In this document: piece by piece, positions 11,292 through 21,850 of the stretch
How the letters are laid out: every line of letters starts with the position of its first letter
Numbering within the stretch: position 1 is the stretch's first letter
Assembly (NCBI GenBank): GCA_034401795.1
Contig: CM067372.1
Location: 38,878,861-38,942,860 of the forward strand
DNA: 64,000 nt
DNA from: Chaetoderma sp. LZ-2023a
Lineage: Eukaryota; Mollusca; Caudofoveata; Chaetodermatida; Chaetodermatidae
Reading direction: 5' to 3'
Notes under the pieces: model-generated
What the model saw: the letters and a program-made list of their open reading frames with translations, nothing else
What the model was told of the DNA's origin: nothing
The model's database searches: none
Translations under genes and position numbers: made by a program

Positions 11292-11503
11292 TTGAATATT
11301 TTGAAACTAATTTGACTGGGTGCTGTTGCTGCCATAGCACCCAGTGAAATTGGTTTCAAAATATTCAGCAGATTACCTGTATAGTTTTCTGAAAATAAAT
11401 AGTCAGGGAGTTCAGGGATCGATCGATTCCAACATTCAAACGATTTGTGGGTGGAGCTTGGCTAGAGACGGGCGGGGCATAGCTAAAACTGGAAGGGTCC
11501 ATT
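11292..11503 (+). mobile_element. HP-B palindromic MITE (right part)
   Basis: The inner hairpin begins TTGAATATTTTGAAACTAAT and returns as TTTCAAAATATTCAGCAG (to 11373). The right arm follows with GGGATCGATCGATTCCAAC, a GC-box-like GGGCGGGGCATAGC and the end ACTGGAAGGGTCCATT. The left arm of the full element is missing. Confidence 0.8.
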
Positions 11504-11778
11504 ATGTAGTATTCAATGAGAGAATGTGCACCACATGCTCATGAAAGACACATTTTGAAGCTGACTAAATTAACCTGTACGTAGTAAAAAGAGAGAGTGC
11601 ATTTGAATTGCTTCTAAAGTCTCATGTTCCCAACCGGGTGGGCATTGAATACTATGTAATTTGATTGAGGTAATATTACGATTATACTTCACCTGATTTT
11701 GCAGGTAAACCTCGTCTAATCTAATAATTATTTGGCACAGTTACATGTACATTGTTTTTTATCTGGATCATTCTGAAT

Positions 11779-11966
11779 ACTTAGCACTTACCACTCTGAT
11801 GTCAAAATTAAAAATTTTTAAATTAAATTGAAAGATAAACTGGTGTTAATTTTTCAACAATAAGACGTTGCTGTCGTTAAAATTGTTGAAAAATGTGCAC
11901 CAGTTTCTTTGCTATTGACAGGGTAAAAGATAGAATATTGACATCAGAGTGGTATGGGTTAAGAGC
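11779..11966. mobile_element. HP-C palindromic MITE
   Basis: Inverted repeats CTTACCACTCTGATGTCAA and TTGACATCAGAGTGGTATGG bound a hairpin with AAACTGGTGTTAATTTTTCAAC and its complement. A second copy lies at 39203-39413. Confidence 0.8.
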
Positions 11967-12097
11967 ACAATTTAAATGTAGGCTAAATATTAAACATTCT
12001 GAGAATAATTTGACTGAAATGTATTGTTGACTAAAGCATCAACCACTTTCTGTTAAATTCTCTAAATAAAATGCAGTGGTTGTACTACATGATAGGC

Positions 12098-12550
12098 TTG
12101 CGCGATTATTGCTTTCAGTAATCACGATCGATTATTTAATAATACTCGCGATTACTCGATTAATCAGCTTGAGTACAAATTACCCAGTTATAACAACAAA
12201 AAAGCATACCAATGATGAAACCTGCAATGATGTTGAGAAAGGTTGATTTGCAGGACAAGAGATTATCTTTGAAAATGTAGCACTTCAATGACTGGCTCGA
12301 TTCTCGAGCCAGTCATTCCAGTGATGCATTAAAAAAATAGCCTTCTCTTGGCCTACAAATGGGCATGCATTCGCTGAGTAAAATGTAAATTTCCGTGACC
12401 GATCGCAATAAAGAATAATTAAAAGGTAGGTTTTGAAATATTTTATACTGTAGAATTATTCACGATTATTCGATTATTTAATTTTTAATCATATAAATTC
12501 ACGATTTAAAAAATAATCATGATTTTCGATTTAATCGTGTAATTGCGCAA
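12098..12550. mobile_element. HP-G: element with TTGCGCGATTA inverted ends, HP-A nested
   Basis: The left end TTGCGCGATTATTG and right end TAATTGCGCAA are inverted. The interior is rich in CGATTA/TAATCG words. An HP-A copy sits inside at 12247-12366. Confidence 0.65.
12247..12366. mobile_element. HP-A palindromic MITE core, nested
   Basis: The core ATGACTGGCTCGATTCTCGAGCCAGTCATTCC is flanked by diverged arms (CAGGACAAGAGATTATC and GCCTTCTCTTGGCCTAC). It lies inside HP-G, so it entered after HP-G. Confidence 0.8.
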
Positions 12551-12876
12551 CTACATGAATACTTATTAATTGCTGTAAACAGCATATATACAAGAGCTAT
12601 GTAAATAGCATGGAAGGGATTTACTATCGGATGTGATCGTGTGGAGGTGTCTTGTAATTCTCTCTCCTATGGGAGCATTAACTGAATGAATAGCCCGCAA
12701 GCAGGTGATAATTTTCACATGCAGGATATTGCCTTAAAATTTTCAAAGATTATATTTTCGTTATATATTGTTTTCATATTTTATTTATCTGGATAAAATA
12801 AATTCAGAGATTATCTTGATATGGTTTAAATCTTGAAAATCAGATATGAATTAGTCGAGTTAAGAATTATCATGGT

Positions 12877-13632
12877 GTTCCATATTCTCGCGGTAGTTAC
12901 GACAATCGTCTTCACGATAAAATTAATTATTCTCCCCTGATTGAAATGTTGTTGGGATTTTGAATGTTAGTCCTATTTCCCCCAATTGTCCACAAAATTT
13001 AATCCAATTTTGTGCAGGTGAGAGTTTTTGTATCACCTCGTGAAAATGCCAGGGTAGGTTGTCATATTTCAGAGAAGCTGGCCATATTCTCGCTGTAAAC
13101 AAAGAACATTATCTACGGTGGACCAGCGTAGTCAAAACAGAAACAAATTTCCTGACTGCTTTCCATGTTAACAGTCTTCTACAAAATGCTATTATTTCTT
13201 TGAAAATCGGTCAAAATCTTATTTCTCTTATACCGTATGCGGTAGGGCATGCCATTGTTTGTCTATAAAATGCGTGATTGGGAAACCCGTAACATTATTA
13301 CATGATAACGTGTAATGACACAGCGACTTTTAGAGCTTATTATAAATGGCGACCCTTATTTTTCCATACACTAATCGCCCAGCAGCGAGGCGGAATCGCT
13401 GTTCACAGGACTTGTCAATGTTGGTGATATAAATACATTAGCAGGCGACGTATTTCAGTCAGATAGAAGTTTTATATATGAGTATTTTGTGAGATAGTGT
13501 TTGGAAGTAGGGTATATGCGCGTATGTTATAATATCAAAAGGTGTTTGTACATTGTAGCTTTCTATTTTACTCACTAATAAGAGGGGCATTTTGGAAAAA
13601 AGTTGTACGCGAGCATCGCGAGAATATGGAAC
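12877..13632. mobile_element. Putative DNA element with 16-bp inverted ends
   Basis: GTTCCATATTCTCGCG at 12877-12892 is exactly inverted at 13617-13632. Internal partial copies of the same word occur at 13080-13095 and 13633-13647. The 756-bp interior has no convincing protein. It could be a non-autonomous transposon, or chance symmetry around a local repeat. Confidence 0.5.
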
Positions 13633-14366
13633 CCGCGAGAATATGAGACAGGAGTATAAATAAAATTGTCAAAACAGAGACTATATTAAAACATGCACTG
13701 ATTGTTTTGAATTTGATTGAAAGTTATTGTTTCGTAAGGCAGCAATAACCGTTCTATCAAATTTGTGAAATATGTCCAGCAGGCTTTCAGTAATATCATC
13801 TGATATTAGGCTTCTTAAAATCCAGAAGGAAAACAGTTGATTGAGAGGTAAAGTCGTTCAGTTATCTAACGTCCAGGTGTGCTGTTATTATACAGTTTTG
13901 CTATTGACGAGAGGCACTGACCATGAAAGGGCGTAGTTCCAATCTAACCCAAAAGGCATCAGCCCAAGCATCTATTTGATTTTCACACACACACGCACGC
14001 ACACAAACACACACAATTTTACTTCCAACCTGTAAATCAATTTATGGAGACCACCCTTCAAACCTGCACAGGCATAACAGAGTCATGCTCAGTCACCATC
14101 TTGCTTTATGGCAGCAAATACAATTGCCTCAAGTGATTAGCTGAAAGCAATTGATTTATTCAATTCAAATTCATATTTGCACTCGGCTTTCAGCCAATCA
14201 GATGGTGCAGTTCTCCTCATCTCTGACTAGTAAATATGCTTTGATGGTTTATGTCAACAGGAAGCTGTGGCCTAAATCCTTATGTCAACAGGAAGCTGTG
14301 GCCTAAATCATAGTAATAATTTTATGTAAATGATTAGTTTCATTGTTTTATATTTACATTTTCTAG
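13633..14366. other. Upstream intron of SLC39A11: CA repeat and short duplication
   Basis: Holds a (CA)n-like tract at 13983-14015 and a tandem duplication of about 30 bp (TATGTCAACAGGAAGCTGTG...) at about 14250-14309. The polypyrimidine tract and TAG at 14361-14366 serve the exon at 14367. The 5' exon or exons of the gene were looked for back to position 1 and not found. Confidence 0.6.
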
Positions 14367-14405
14367 AGAAAGATCTTGGATGGCAGTCTTGGATTTGCTG
14401 CAGGG
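14367..14405 (+). CDS. SLC39A11: SLC39A11 (ZIP11) zinc transporter, first exon seen
   Basis: This 39-bp exon reads RKILDGSLGFAAG in phase 0 and is bounded by TTCTAG and GTGAGT. It is a highly conserved start of the second membrane segment of ZIP11, a ZIP-family zinc importer in which zinc moves toward the cytosol. The exon before it, which should carry the initiator Met and first membrane segment, is not recognisable in the upstream 14 kb and is probably outside the window. ZIP11 proteins are usually about 340 residues; 313 are accounted for from here to the stop. Confidence 0.9.
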
Positions 14406-15129
14406 GTGAGTGTTTCTTTATGCATCAATGTAACCAGATTTAACCCTTTGACTAGCCCCTGAAATACCACTGTCACGGTGTCACCATTTCAAGATGACTA
14501 TATAGGATAATGTCTGGAAAGACCTCATCAAACAACATTCATAAAAATCTTATTTAATTGTCTTTGATAATTATATCAACACCTTGAAAATTATTAATAT
14601 TTGCGCCTATATAGTGGCAACTGCGGTATTCCGCAATGGAAAATGAGCAGAATTCATGGCATTGGTGATTTGAGAGAGCAAAGTGTGATATTCAAATGGA
14701 AATCAATGTAAATTCACCGGATGCAGGCATTTTCCTCAAGAAATATGACATTCTTGCATACAATTGTGAAATTATTAATTATTACCAGCCATATTTTCGC
14801 TACCATAACTTCCTGTTTTCTGGTTATTCTAATAATAGCATACACAGCACAAAGTTGACAGTTTTGTTGACTTTATTATGTGTACATGTACATACAGCTT
14901 AGATAAGACTCACGAAATAGAAATGAAATGGAATCGGCAATTTTGAGAAGCGAAAAATGGTAAATTTTGAAATGGAAAACAACTGTACCTAGATATAATT
15001 TTTAATGCCTTAAATGTGTCACAATAAATACAAACCTGTATCATTTATATCCAATTTATTGATTGTCACTCGGGAAAACTGGCCAAGAAATCACCTAAAG
15101 CAAGTTGTTGTTCCGCATCAAAGCACGAG

Positions 15130-17590
15130 AATGGACTGTGAGAACCATAATGATGAATATCATGATGTGCTAGCAACCATTACATTGCATAGTTACAGAA
15201 TACCATGATGCACTAGCAACTATTACACTGTATAGCTACAGAATAACAATGCACTAGCAACTTTTACACTGCATAGCTACAGAATATCATGATGCACTAG
15301 CAACTATTACACTGCATAGCTACAGAATACCATAATGCACTAGCAACTATTACACCACAGCCACATAATGCACTAGCAACTATTACACTGCATAGCTACA
15401 GAATATAATATGCTAGCAACTATTGCACTGCATAGCTACAGAATAACATAATGCACTAACAACTATTACACTGCATAGCTACAGAATAGCATGATGCACT
15501 AGCAACTATTACACCACAGCTACAGAATACCATGATGTGCTAGCAACTATTACACCACAGCTACAGAATACCATGATGTGCTAGCAACTATTACACCACA
15601 GCTACAGAATACCATGATGTGCTAGCAACTATTACACCACAGCTACAGAATACCATGATGCACTAGCAACTATTACACCACAGCTACAGAATACCATGAT
15701 GTGCTAGCAACTATTACACCACAGCTACAGAATACCATGATGCACTAGCAACTATTACACCACAGCTACAGAATACCATGATGTGCTAGCAACTATTACA
15801 CCACAGCTACAGAATACCATGATGCAGTAGCAAGTATTAGACTACAGCTACAGAATACCATGATGCACTAGCAACTATTACACTACAGCTACAGAATACC
15901 ATGATGCACTAGCAACTATTACACTACAGCTACAGAATACCATGATGCACTAGCAATTATTACACTACAGCTACAGAATACCATGATGTGCTAGCAACTA
16001 TTACACCACAGCTACAGAATACCATGATGTGCTAGCAACTATTACACCACAGCTACAGAATACCCTGATGCACTAGCAACTATTACACCACAGCTACAGA
16101 ATACCATGATGTGCTAGCAACTATTGCACTGCATAGCTACAGAATACCATGATGCACTAGCAATTATTACACCACAGCTACAGAATACCATGATGCACTA
16201 GCAACTATTACACCACAGCTACAGAAACCCTGATGTGCTAGCAACTATTACACCACAGCTACAGAATACCATGACGCACTAGCAATTATTACACTGCATC
16301 TACAGAATACCATGATGTGCTAGCAACTATTACACCACAGCTACAGAATACCATGATGCACTAGCAATTATTACACCACAGCTACAGAATACCATGATGC
16401 ACTAGCAACTATTACACCACAGCTACAGAAACCCTGATGTGCTAGCAACTATTACACCACAGCTACAGAATACCATGACGCACTAGCAATTATTACACTG
16501 CAGCTACAGAACACCATGATGCACTAGCAATTATTACACTACAGCCACAGAATACCATGATGCACTAGCAACTATTACACTGCAGCTACAGAATACCATG
16601 ATGTGCTAGCAACTATTGCACCACATTGCTACAGAATACCATGATGCACTAGCAACTATTACACCACAGCTACAGAATACCATGATGCACTAGCAATTAT
16701 TACACTAGAGCTACAGAATACCATGATGCACTAGCAGTTATTACACTACAGCTACAGAATACCATGATGTGCTAGCAACTATTGCACCACATTGCTACAG
16801 AATACCATGATGCACTAGCAACTATTACACCACATAGCTACAGAATACCATGATGCACGAGCAACTATTACACTGCATAGCTACCGAATACCATGATGCA
16901 CTAGCAACTATTACACTGCATAGCTACCGAATACCATGATGCACTAGCAACTATTACACTGCATAGCTACAGAACTACTTAGTTACAGAATAACATGATG
17001 CGCTAGCAACTATTACACCACATAGCTACATTATACCATGATGTGCTAGCAACTATTACACCACAGCTACTCAATACTATGATGCACTAGCAACTATTAC
17101 ACTGCATAACTACTGAATATAATATGCTAGCAACTATTATACAGCATGGCTACAGAATACCATGATGTGCTAGCAACTATTACACTGCATAGCTACAGAA
17201 TACCATGATGTGCTAACAACCATTAAACTACATAGATACAGAATACCATGATGTGCTAGCAACTATTACACTGCATAGCTACAGAATACCATGATACACT
17301 AGCAACTATTAAACTGCATAGCTACAGAATACCATGATGTGCTAGCAGCCATTACACCGCATAACTACAGAATGCCATGATGCGCTAACAGCCATTACGC
17401 TGCATAGCTGCAGAATACCATGATGTGCTAGCAACTATTACACTGCCTAGCTACAGAATACCATGATGTGCTAGCAGCCATTACACCGCATAACTACAGA
17501 ATGCCATGATGCGCTAACAGCCATTACGCTGCATAGCTGCAGAATACCATGATGTGCTAGCAACTATTACATTGCATAGCTACAGAATCT
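15130..17590 (+). repeat. 41-43 bp minisatellite, about 58 units
   Basis: The unit runs ATGATGCACTAGCAACTATT, then ACACCACAGCTACAGAATACC (41 bp), or with ACACTGCATAGCTACAG (43 bp). Units at the edges use the 43-bp form and the middle mostly the 41-bp form. Variants include TGTGCTAGC for GCACTAGC, AATTATT for AACTATT, and GAAACCC. At least two higher-order repeats are visible (see findings). Confidence 0.97.
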
Positions 17591-18239
17591 CTGCGACTCA
17601 CATGGACAATATTCATGTTAACCCTCTGAGCTTGAAATTCCAATGTCTCATTTTCAGAACAACTGTACGAGAAACGTGGTGAATATTTTGAAATTAATTT
17701 GACTGGAAACTGGTCCAATCAAATTACTTTCAATTTCAGGAATTTGTCATTTTTGTTAGATGTGAGTGTTAAATAATAAATTCGACCATGCACGGTAATG
17801 TAGCACTCCTGTGCCTCCAGAATATGTATTAACATTAATTTGGCAGTATTCAAATGATTTCACCTAATGCATAATGGACACAACAGATTGAATGGCCATA
17901 TATGTGCAGAAAGCTAAAGCTAGTTACTTCGCAAACCTGGTCTATGGCTAGCGATGGCTCAGAAAAATTGACAACAAGACACATCTTACAATGCTGGTGG
18001 CCTTATCACAGCAACATGAGGACACATGGCCGAGTACAGAGTACAAACTATATACACCTAGATACAGACACATAAATGAATGGAATGGAGAAGACAAGGA
18101 AATTTATCTCACTCACTGGCTTACCTGTGTAGTTCTGCAAACAAAAACACCTGAAAGAATATCAAATTCATTTCTTTCAAAAAATATGAGAGAGAAAGCA
18201 ACGAAGTACATATTTAATGTACTTATTTCCGACCGGCAA

Positions 18240-18470
18240 AGTTTCCAGATATAGTCAGGGGGAAATTCAACGTTTCTCATAGAAGATGTCCATTTGCAGA
18301 CAACTCTAGAGAAGACTATTATAGAAAAGATGTAACACTGGAATGACTAAACCTGGTACCGAGCCCGTCATTCTAGTGGTAAAATTTCTAAAATAGTCTT
18401 TTTGGCCTGCAAATGGACATTCCTGAAGACCACTGCCAGAGTTCAGTGTTGACCAGTAAAGGGTTATCCA
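18240..18470. mobile_element. HP-A palindromic MITE
   Basis: Arms GTCCATTTGCAGACAACTC and TTTGGCCTGCAAATGGACATT flank a diverged core (GGAATGACTAAACC...GAGCCCGTCATTC). The right boundary is near AAAGGGTTAT at 18470. Confidence 0.75.
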
Positions 18471-18578
18471 CAATATGTACATGTACACCACACACACACA
18501 CTGTCCACTTTGATGTACACAGGCCTGCTTGAACCAAAATTACTGTATATCATTGACTAGTGACTACATATGCAAGTA

Positions 18579-18955
18579 ATGAAGGAATCCAACGTCTCAG
18601 TCACTCATGATCATATGACGTAATAATCAACCACATCACATGTAGGCTGATGTCATAATCTATTATGTCATGAATAACACAATCTAGTCCGTCAAATGCT
18701 TAATCGTCCGTCAAGTTGTATACATTGTATGTATTTTCTATTTAATAAACATTCTGTTGAATATTTTGAAATTAATTTGACTGGGATCACAGTCAAACTA
18801 GTTTCAAAATATTCAGTATCTTACATGTACTTGTCTAGTTTTCTGGAAATTGAGATACAGAGTGTGCAGGGATCGATCGATTCCAACACAGGCAAAGTTA
18901 GGCGGGAGCTTAGATAGAGATAGGTGGGGCATGGCTAAAACTGGATTCCTCCATT
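18579..18955 (+). mobile_element. HP-B palindromic MITE, 37 bp before an exon
   Basis: The ends ATGAAGGAATCCA and TGGATTCCTCCAT are inverted. The left arm has ATGACGTAATAATC. The hairpin centre is TTTGACTGGGATCACAGTCAAA, and the right arm has GATCGATCGATTCC and GGTGGGGCATGGC. The right end lies 37 bp from the exon start at 18993. Confidence 0.85.
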
Positions 18956-18992
18956 TTTGACAATCTGTATGTTTTCTCTTTCATTGATTCAG

Positions 18993-19275
18993 GTCATGAC
19001 AGCTGCTTCTTATTGGTCGTTGCTGGCTCCGGCTATAGAGATGGCCGAGCAGTCTGGATCATATGGACAGAAAGGACAGTGGGCATTTATTCCTGTTGCT
19101 GTGGGATTTCTGCTTGGAGCCATTTTCGTTTATGCTGCTGATATATTAATGCCGTATCTAGGCAGTAGTAACCCATTAAACATTGCATTAGAAATGGAGA
19201 AATCGTCTTCTAAGTTTGACAAAGATGGGTATTCCTCTATGGAAGCTTGTTCTCATCATGAATCTCAGTCTTCAG
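18993..19275 (+). CDS. SLC39A11: SLC39A11 exon: membrane segments 2-3 and start of cytosolic loop
   Basis: The exon follows TCATTGATTCAG and ends at TTCAG|GTAAGA (283 bp, phase 0 in, phase 1 out). It begins VMTAASYWSLLAPAIEMAEQ, which completes membrane segment 2, and continues with FIPVAVGFLLGAIFVYAADI, a third membrane segment. It ends in a hydrophilic, Ser-rich stretch (KSSSKFDKDGYSSMEACSHH), the start of the variable loop between segments 3 and 4. The loop has a Cys-x-His-His that could bind metal; this is an inference. A Met upstream of the acceptor opens the ORF but is intronic. Confidence 0.95.
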
Positions 19276-19555
19276 GTAAGATTCATGGATTGACACGGAA
19301 CTGAATGTTCTAATGAGAGGAATGTGTTTTGGAATGCCCCCTGTATGGTGTGAGTGTGTATGTCAGTGTGTTTGCCTTTATATAATAACAGGCACGACTA
19401 TAGCCATACCTTTTCAAAGCCATACTAATGAACTCGACTCATCACTGAATATGTGATATGCGGCTTATTGCATGATGAGTGTGACTGAATATCATTGCTG
19501 CCTTCGTGCGCCCTCCTTATTCAGCATAGAATATTAGTGAAATTCTTCCACTAAA

Positions 19556-19577
19556 TTAATCCTTTAATAATAGACAA
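19556..19577. mobile_element. HP-A left fragment, cut off by DIRS-2
   Basis: TTAATCCTTTAATAATAGAC resembles the HP-A end TTAACCCTTTAATGGTCA. The rest of the same hairpin continues at 26166. Confidence 0.65.
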
Positions 19578-19862
19578 GTTGTTATTACACCACAAAAACA
19601 TCCATTACCGTTCAATCACTACTTGCTAAATCAATTATTTGCATTTTGTATCAGAATAAGATTGTTATGCCTGCATACACACCTCCCCATGCCTAATCCT
19701 ATTCCTATGGACCCTCAACCAGGCTACTGGTTGAGTCCCGCCTCCAGCCTACCATCAGGTATAGACTGGCACCAGTCTATACTCACCTCATAGTGACGCT
19801 TGTCACTACGCGCGCTCACGCATGCGCATCAGAGCCGAATAGGAAACAGATTCACTTTTCAA
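19578..19862 (+). repeat. DIRS-2 left inverted terminal repeat
   Basis: Begins GTTGTTATTACACC and runs through CCGTTCAATCACTAC, TGCATACACACCTCCCCATG, the perfect palindrome TAGACTGGCACCAGTCTATA (about 19762-19781), CACGCATGCGCATCAGAG and AGGAAACAGATTCACTTTT. Confidence 0.88.
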
Positions 19863-20621
19863 TTATTCTGCATGCAGAATAGTTGTCTAAAAATATTTAT
19901 ATAAGTTTTTGTGTTTTGCGCTGTGGCAGCGATACCTTTTGACTTTATATCTCGGAACAATATGCCCAATATGAAGTCAATCCTCCCTAAGTTACGTCTA
20001 GGAGTATAATTGTGTTTATATGGTATCTTATAGATGAATTTATATATTACCGGTTTTCGCGAAGATCGTTTTTGCTTCGTGGTATCTTGATTGTTATGCC
20101 TATCCTAAATCATCATCATCATTGATAATGTCCAGTCCATATATAGAGCCTGTAACGAAGTTATTTCTAGTGCATTATAAGGATTATATTAAAATCCCTT
20201 GAAAGTTTCTGGTAAGGAAATTTGAATTTTCCCGCTGTTAGAACTGAGTTGAGGGTGTCTCTTGTGTGAGATTTTGAGCGGTATGCTTCATTGTTACGTT
20301 TTTTCGTTTGTAGGAGTTAGCGAAAAGGTCAGATAAGACTAAATGTTCGTCGGCAAAATGTGATCGTCATCACTCGATTCGCCGGGCACGTTTGTGCGAA
20401 GTGTCCTGTACTACTAATGCTATGTGTGTGATTTGTAAAGGGTGGCCGGTTTTCGGTAGCGAAAGCGTTCTTTAAAGATTGTCGGTCTAACAATCGCTGC
20501 CTCTGGTCGTCCTTCCCCTTCCTCCGTTGCTAGCAAGACAAGGGCGGTGTCCTTTGCTTCAACCTCTGTTCCGTTATCGGTGGCAACGGAGGGGGGAAAT
20601 TCATAGGGAAATTCGTACGCC

Positions 20622-21116
20622 GTGATGGCGCTCTTTGCTAGGTTGGAGTCGTTTGCCACCATTTTGACGAAATCACTTGATGAAAGGATCTCTTCTGCAA
20701 TAAAAGAGGAAAAAAGGAAGGAGAGCTCGTCAAGCTCCGAGGATAGCCCGAAGGCTAGCGGGCGTTCCCGCAAATGGGGGAAGCCAGTCCCCCTGTCCTC
20801 TAGACAGGTGATGGAATCGCCGAAAAAGCAGAAGACAAGAGCATCTAAGCTCTTGAAGGTGTGCTCGGAGGGTGCACCACAGAAAATCCATGTTAGACTA
20901 GAAGGTGACGGGCATAACCTTCAAGCAGTGGTGGCGTCGGCGGAAGCTGGCGTCCATAAGGCTAGTACTTATGAAAATGCCAATGTAACGGTGGTTCCGG
21001 TGGTTAAAGTAGTCTTGAAAGCGCCCATTGTTGAGAGGTTGTTACCTAGTCTTGCTAATTCCGGCTACTTCCGTTTTACGATTCTCATTCTTTTTCCGGC
21101 CGGACTTCCGGTTTAG
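20622..21116 (+). pseudogene. DIRS-2 gag-like ORF, N-terminal part
   Basis: A 164-residue open frame begins MMALFARLESFATILTKSL. It has a charged helix-like stretch (DERISSAIKEEKRK), a Ser cluster (SSSSSEDSP) and a basic segment (SPKKQKTRASKLLK). This resembles the general make-up of DIRS gag N-terminal regions (acidic/Ser-rich then basic) and sits where gag should be, but there is no clear sequence match to the DIRS-3 gag. The frame runs into the TTCCGG-rich region and stops at 21116. Assignment rests mainly on position. Confidence 0.45.
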
Positions 21117-21850
21117 CGAGACATCCGGGTCGTCAAGATCCGGTTCCGGCTTCCGTTTCCGGAAGGACTTCCGGTTTGGGGTGGGTGGGGGGGGGTGTGA
21201 TCCGGGTCGGCAAGCTCCGGTTACCACTTCCGTTTCGGTAACTTCCGGTCTGTCTTCCCGTTATGTAGGACATCCGGGTCCTAGAGGTCTAGTGTCTACT
21301 TCCGTTTCCGGGTCTTTTAGCGCTTCCGGCCATTCCGGATATCCGGAGTCTGAGGACCGTTTATTTTCCGAATTCTGGTAGAGGCGTTTCCGGTTCCGGG
21401 GTGGACACTAGTCAGTTTACTTCCGCTTCCGGTATTAGAAGTGTACTTCCGGGTCGGTCAGACCTGGATGTAATTCCGATTTCAATTTCCGGTTTCATGA
21501 GAGATTCTGGAAGAATGCATATCCGGGTCTGTTGGACCCGGCATTGCATTGTTCATCAATTTCCGGTTCCGTTTTTTCAGTTCCCTCTTCCGGTTAGTCT
21601 GTACATCCGGATTGTAGGATCTTGATCAGTTCCGGTAGTCTACTTCCGGTTTTATCCATTTCTTTTTTCTTTTTTTCCACATCCGGATTTCGTACAGCCG
21701 GGGATAGGGTCATTTCCGGTTTTACCCGGCATTACATGTTACATCCATTTCCGGGTTTTCAGCTTCCTCTTCCGGTAATTCTGTACATCCGGGTTGTAGG
21801 ATTTTGATCAATTTCCGGTAGTATACTTCCGGGTTTATGCATTTCCGTTT
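21055..21850 (+). repeat. TTCCGG/ATCCGG-rich cluster in DIRS-2
   Basis: About forty CCGG tetramers occur in 0.8 kb, mostly as CTTCCGGTT, ATCCGGGT and TTTCCGGT. The perfect octamer ACTTCCGG occurs about six times. Spacing is irregular, so it is not a simple tandem repeat. CpG density is far above the neighbourhood. Confidence 0.9.

Larger units (their letters stand above)
14406..18992 (+). other. SLC39A11 intron holding a 2.4-kb minisatellite
   Basis: The 4.6-kb intron contains the 41-43 bp minisatellite (15130-17590), one HP-A copy (18240-18470) and one HP-B copy (18579-18955). The rest, 14406-15129 and 17591-18239, is AT-rich DNA with no gene seen. Confidence 0.8.

Noticed and set aside
15130..17590. 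CRISPR-like array
   Set aside because: Units follow each other directly with no unique spacers, and the host is a eukaryote. It is a minisatellite.
18957..19304. ORF of 115 residues as a complete small gene
   Set aside because: Its Met lies in the intron and the frame is the SLC39A11 exon 18993-19275 with clear splice sites at both sides.
20420..20773. Minus-strand ORF of 117 residues in DIRS-2
   Set aside because: Overlaps the plus-strand gag-like frame; no family features. DIRS coding capacity is on the plus strand here.
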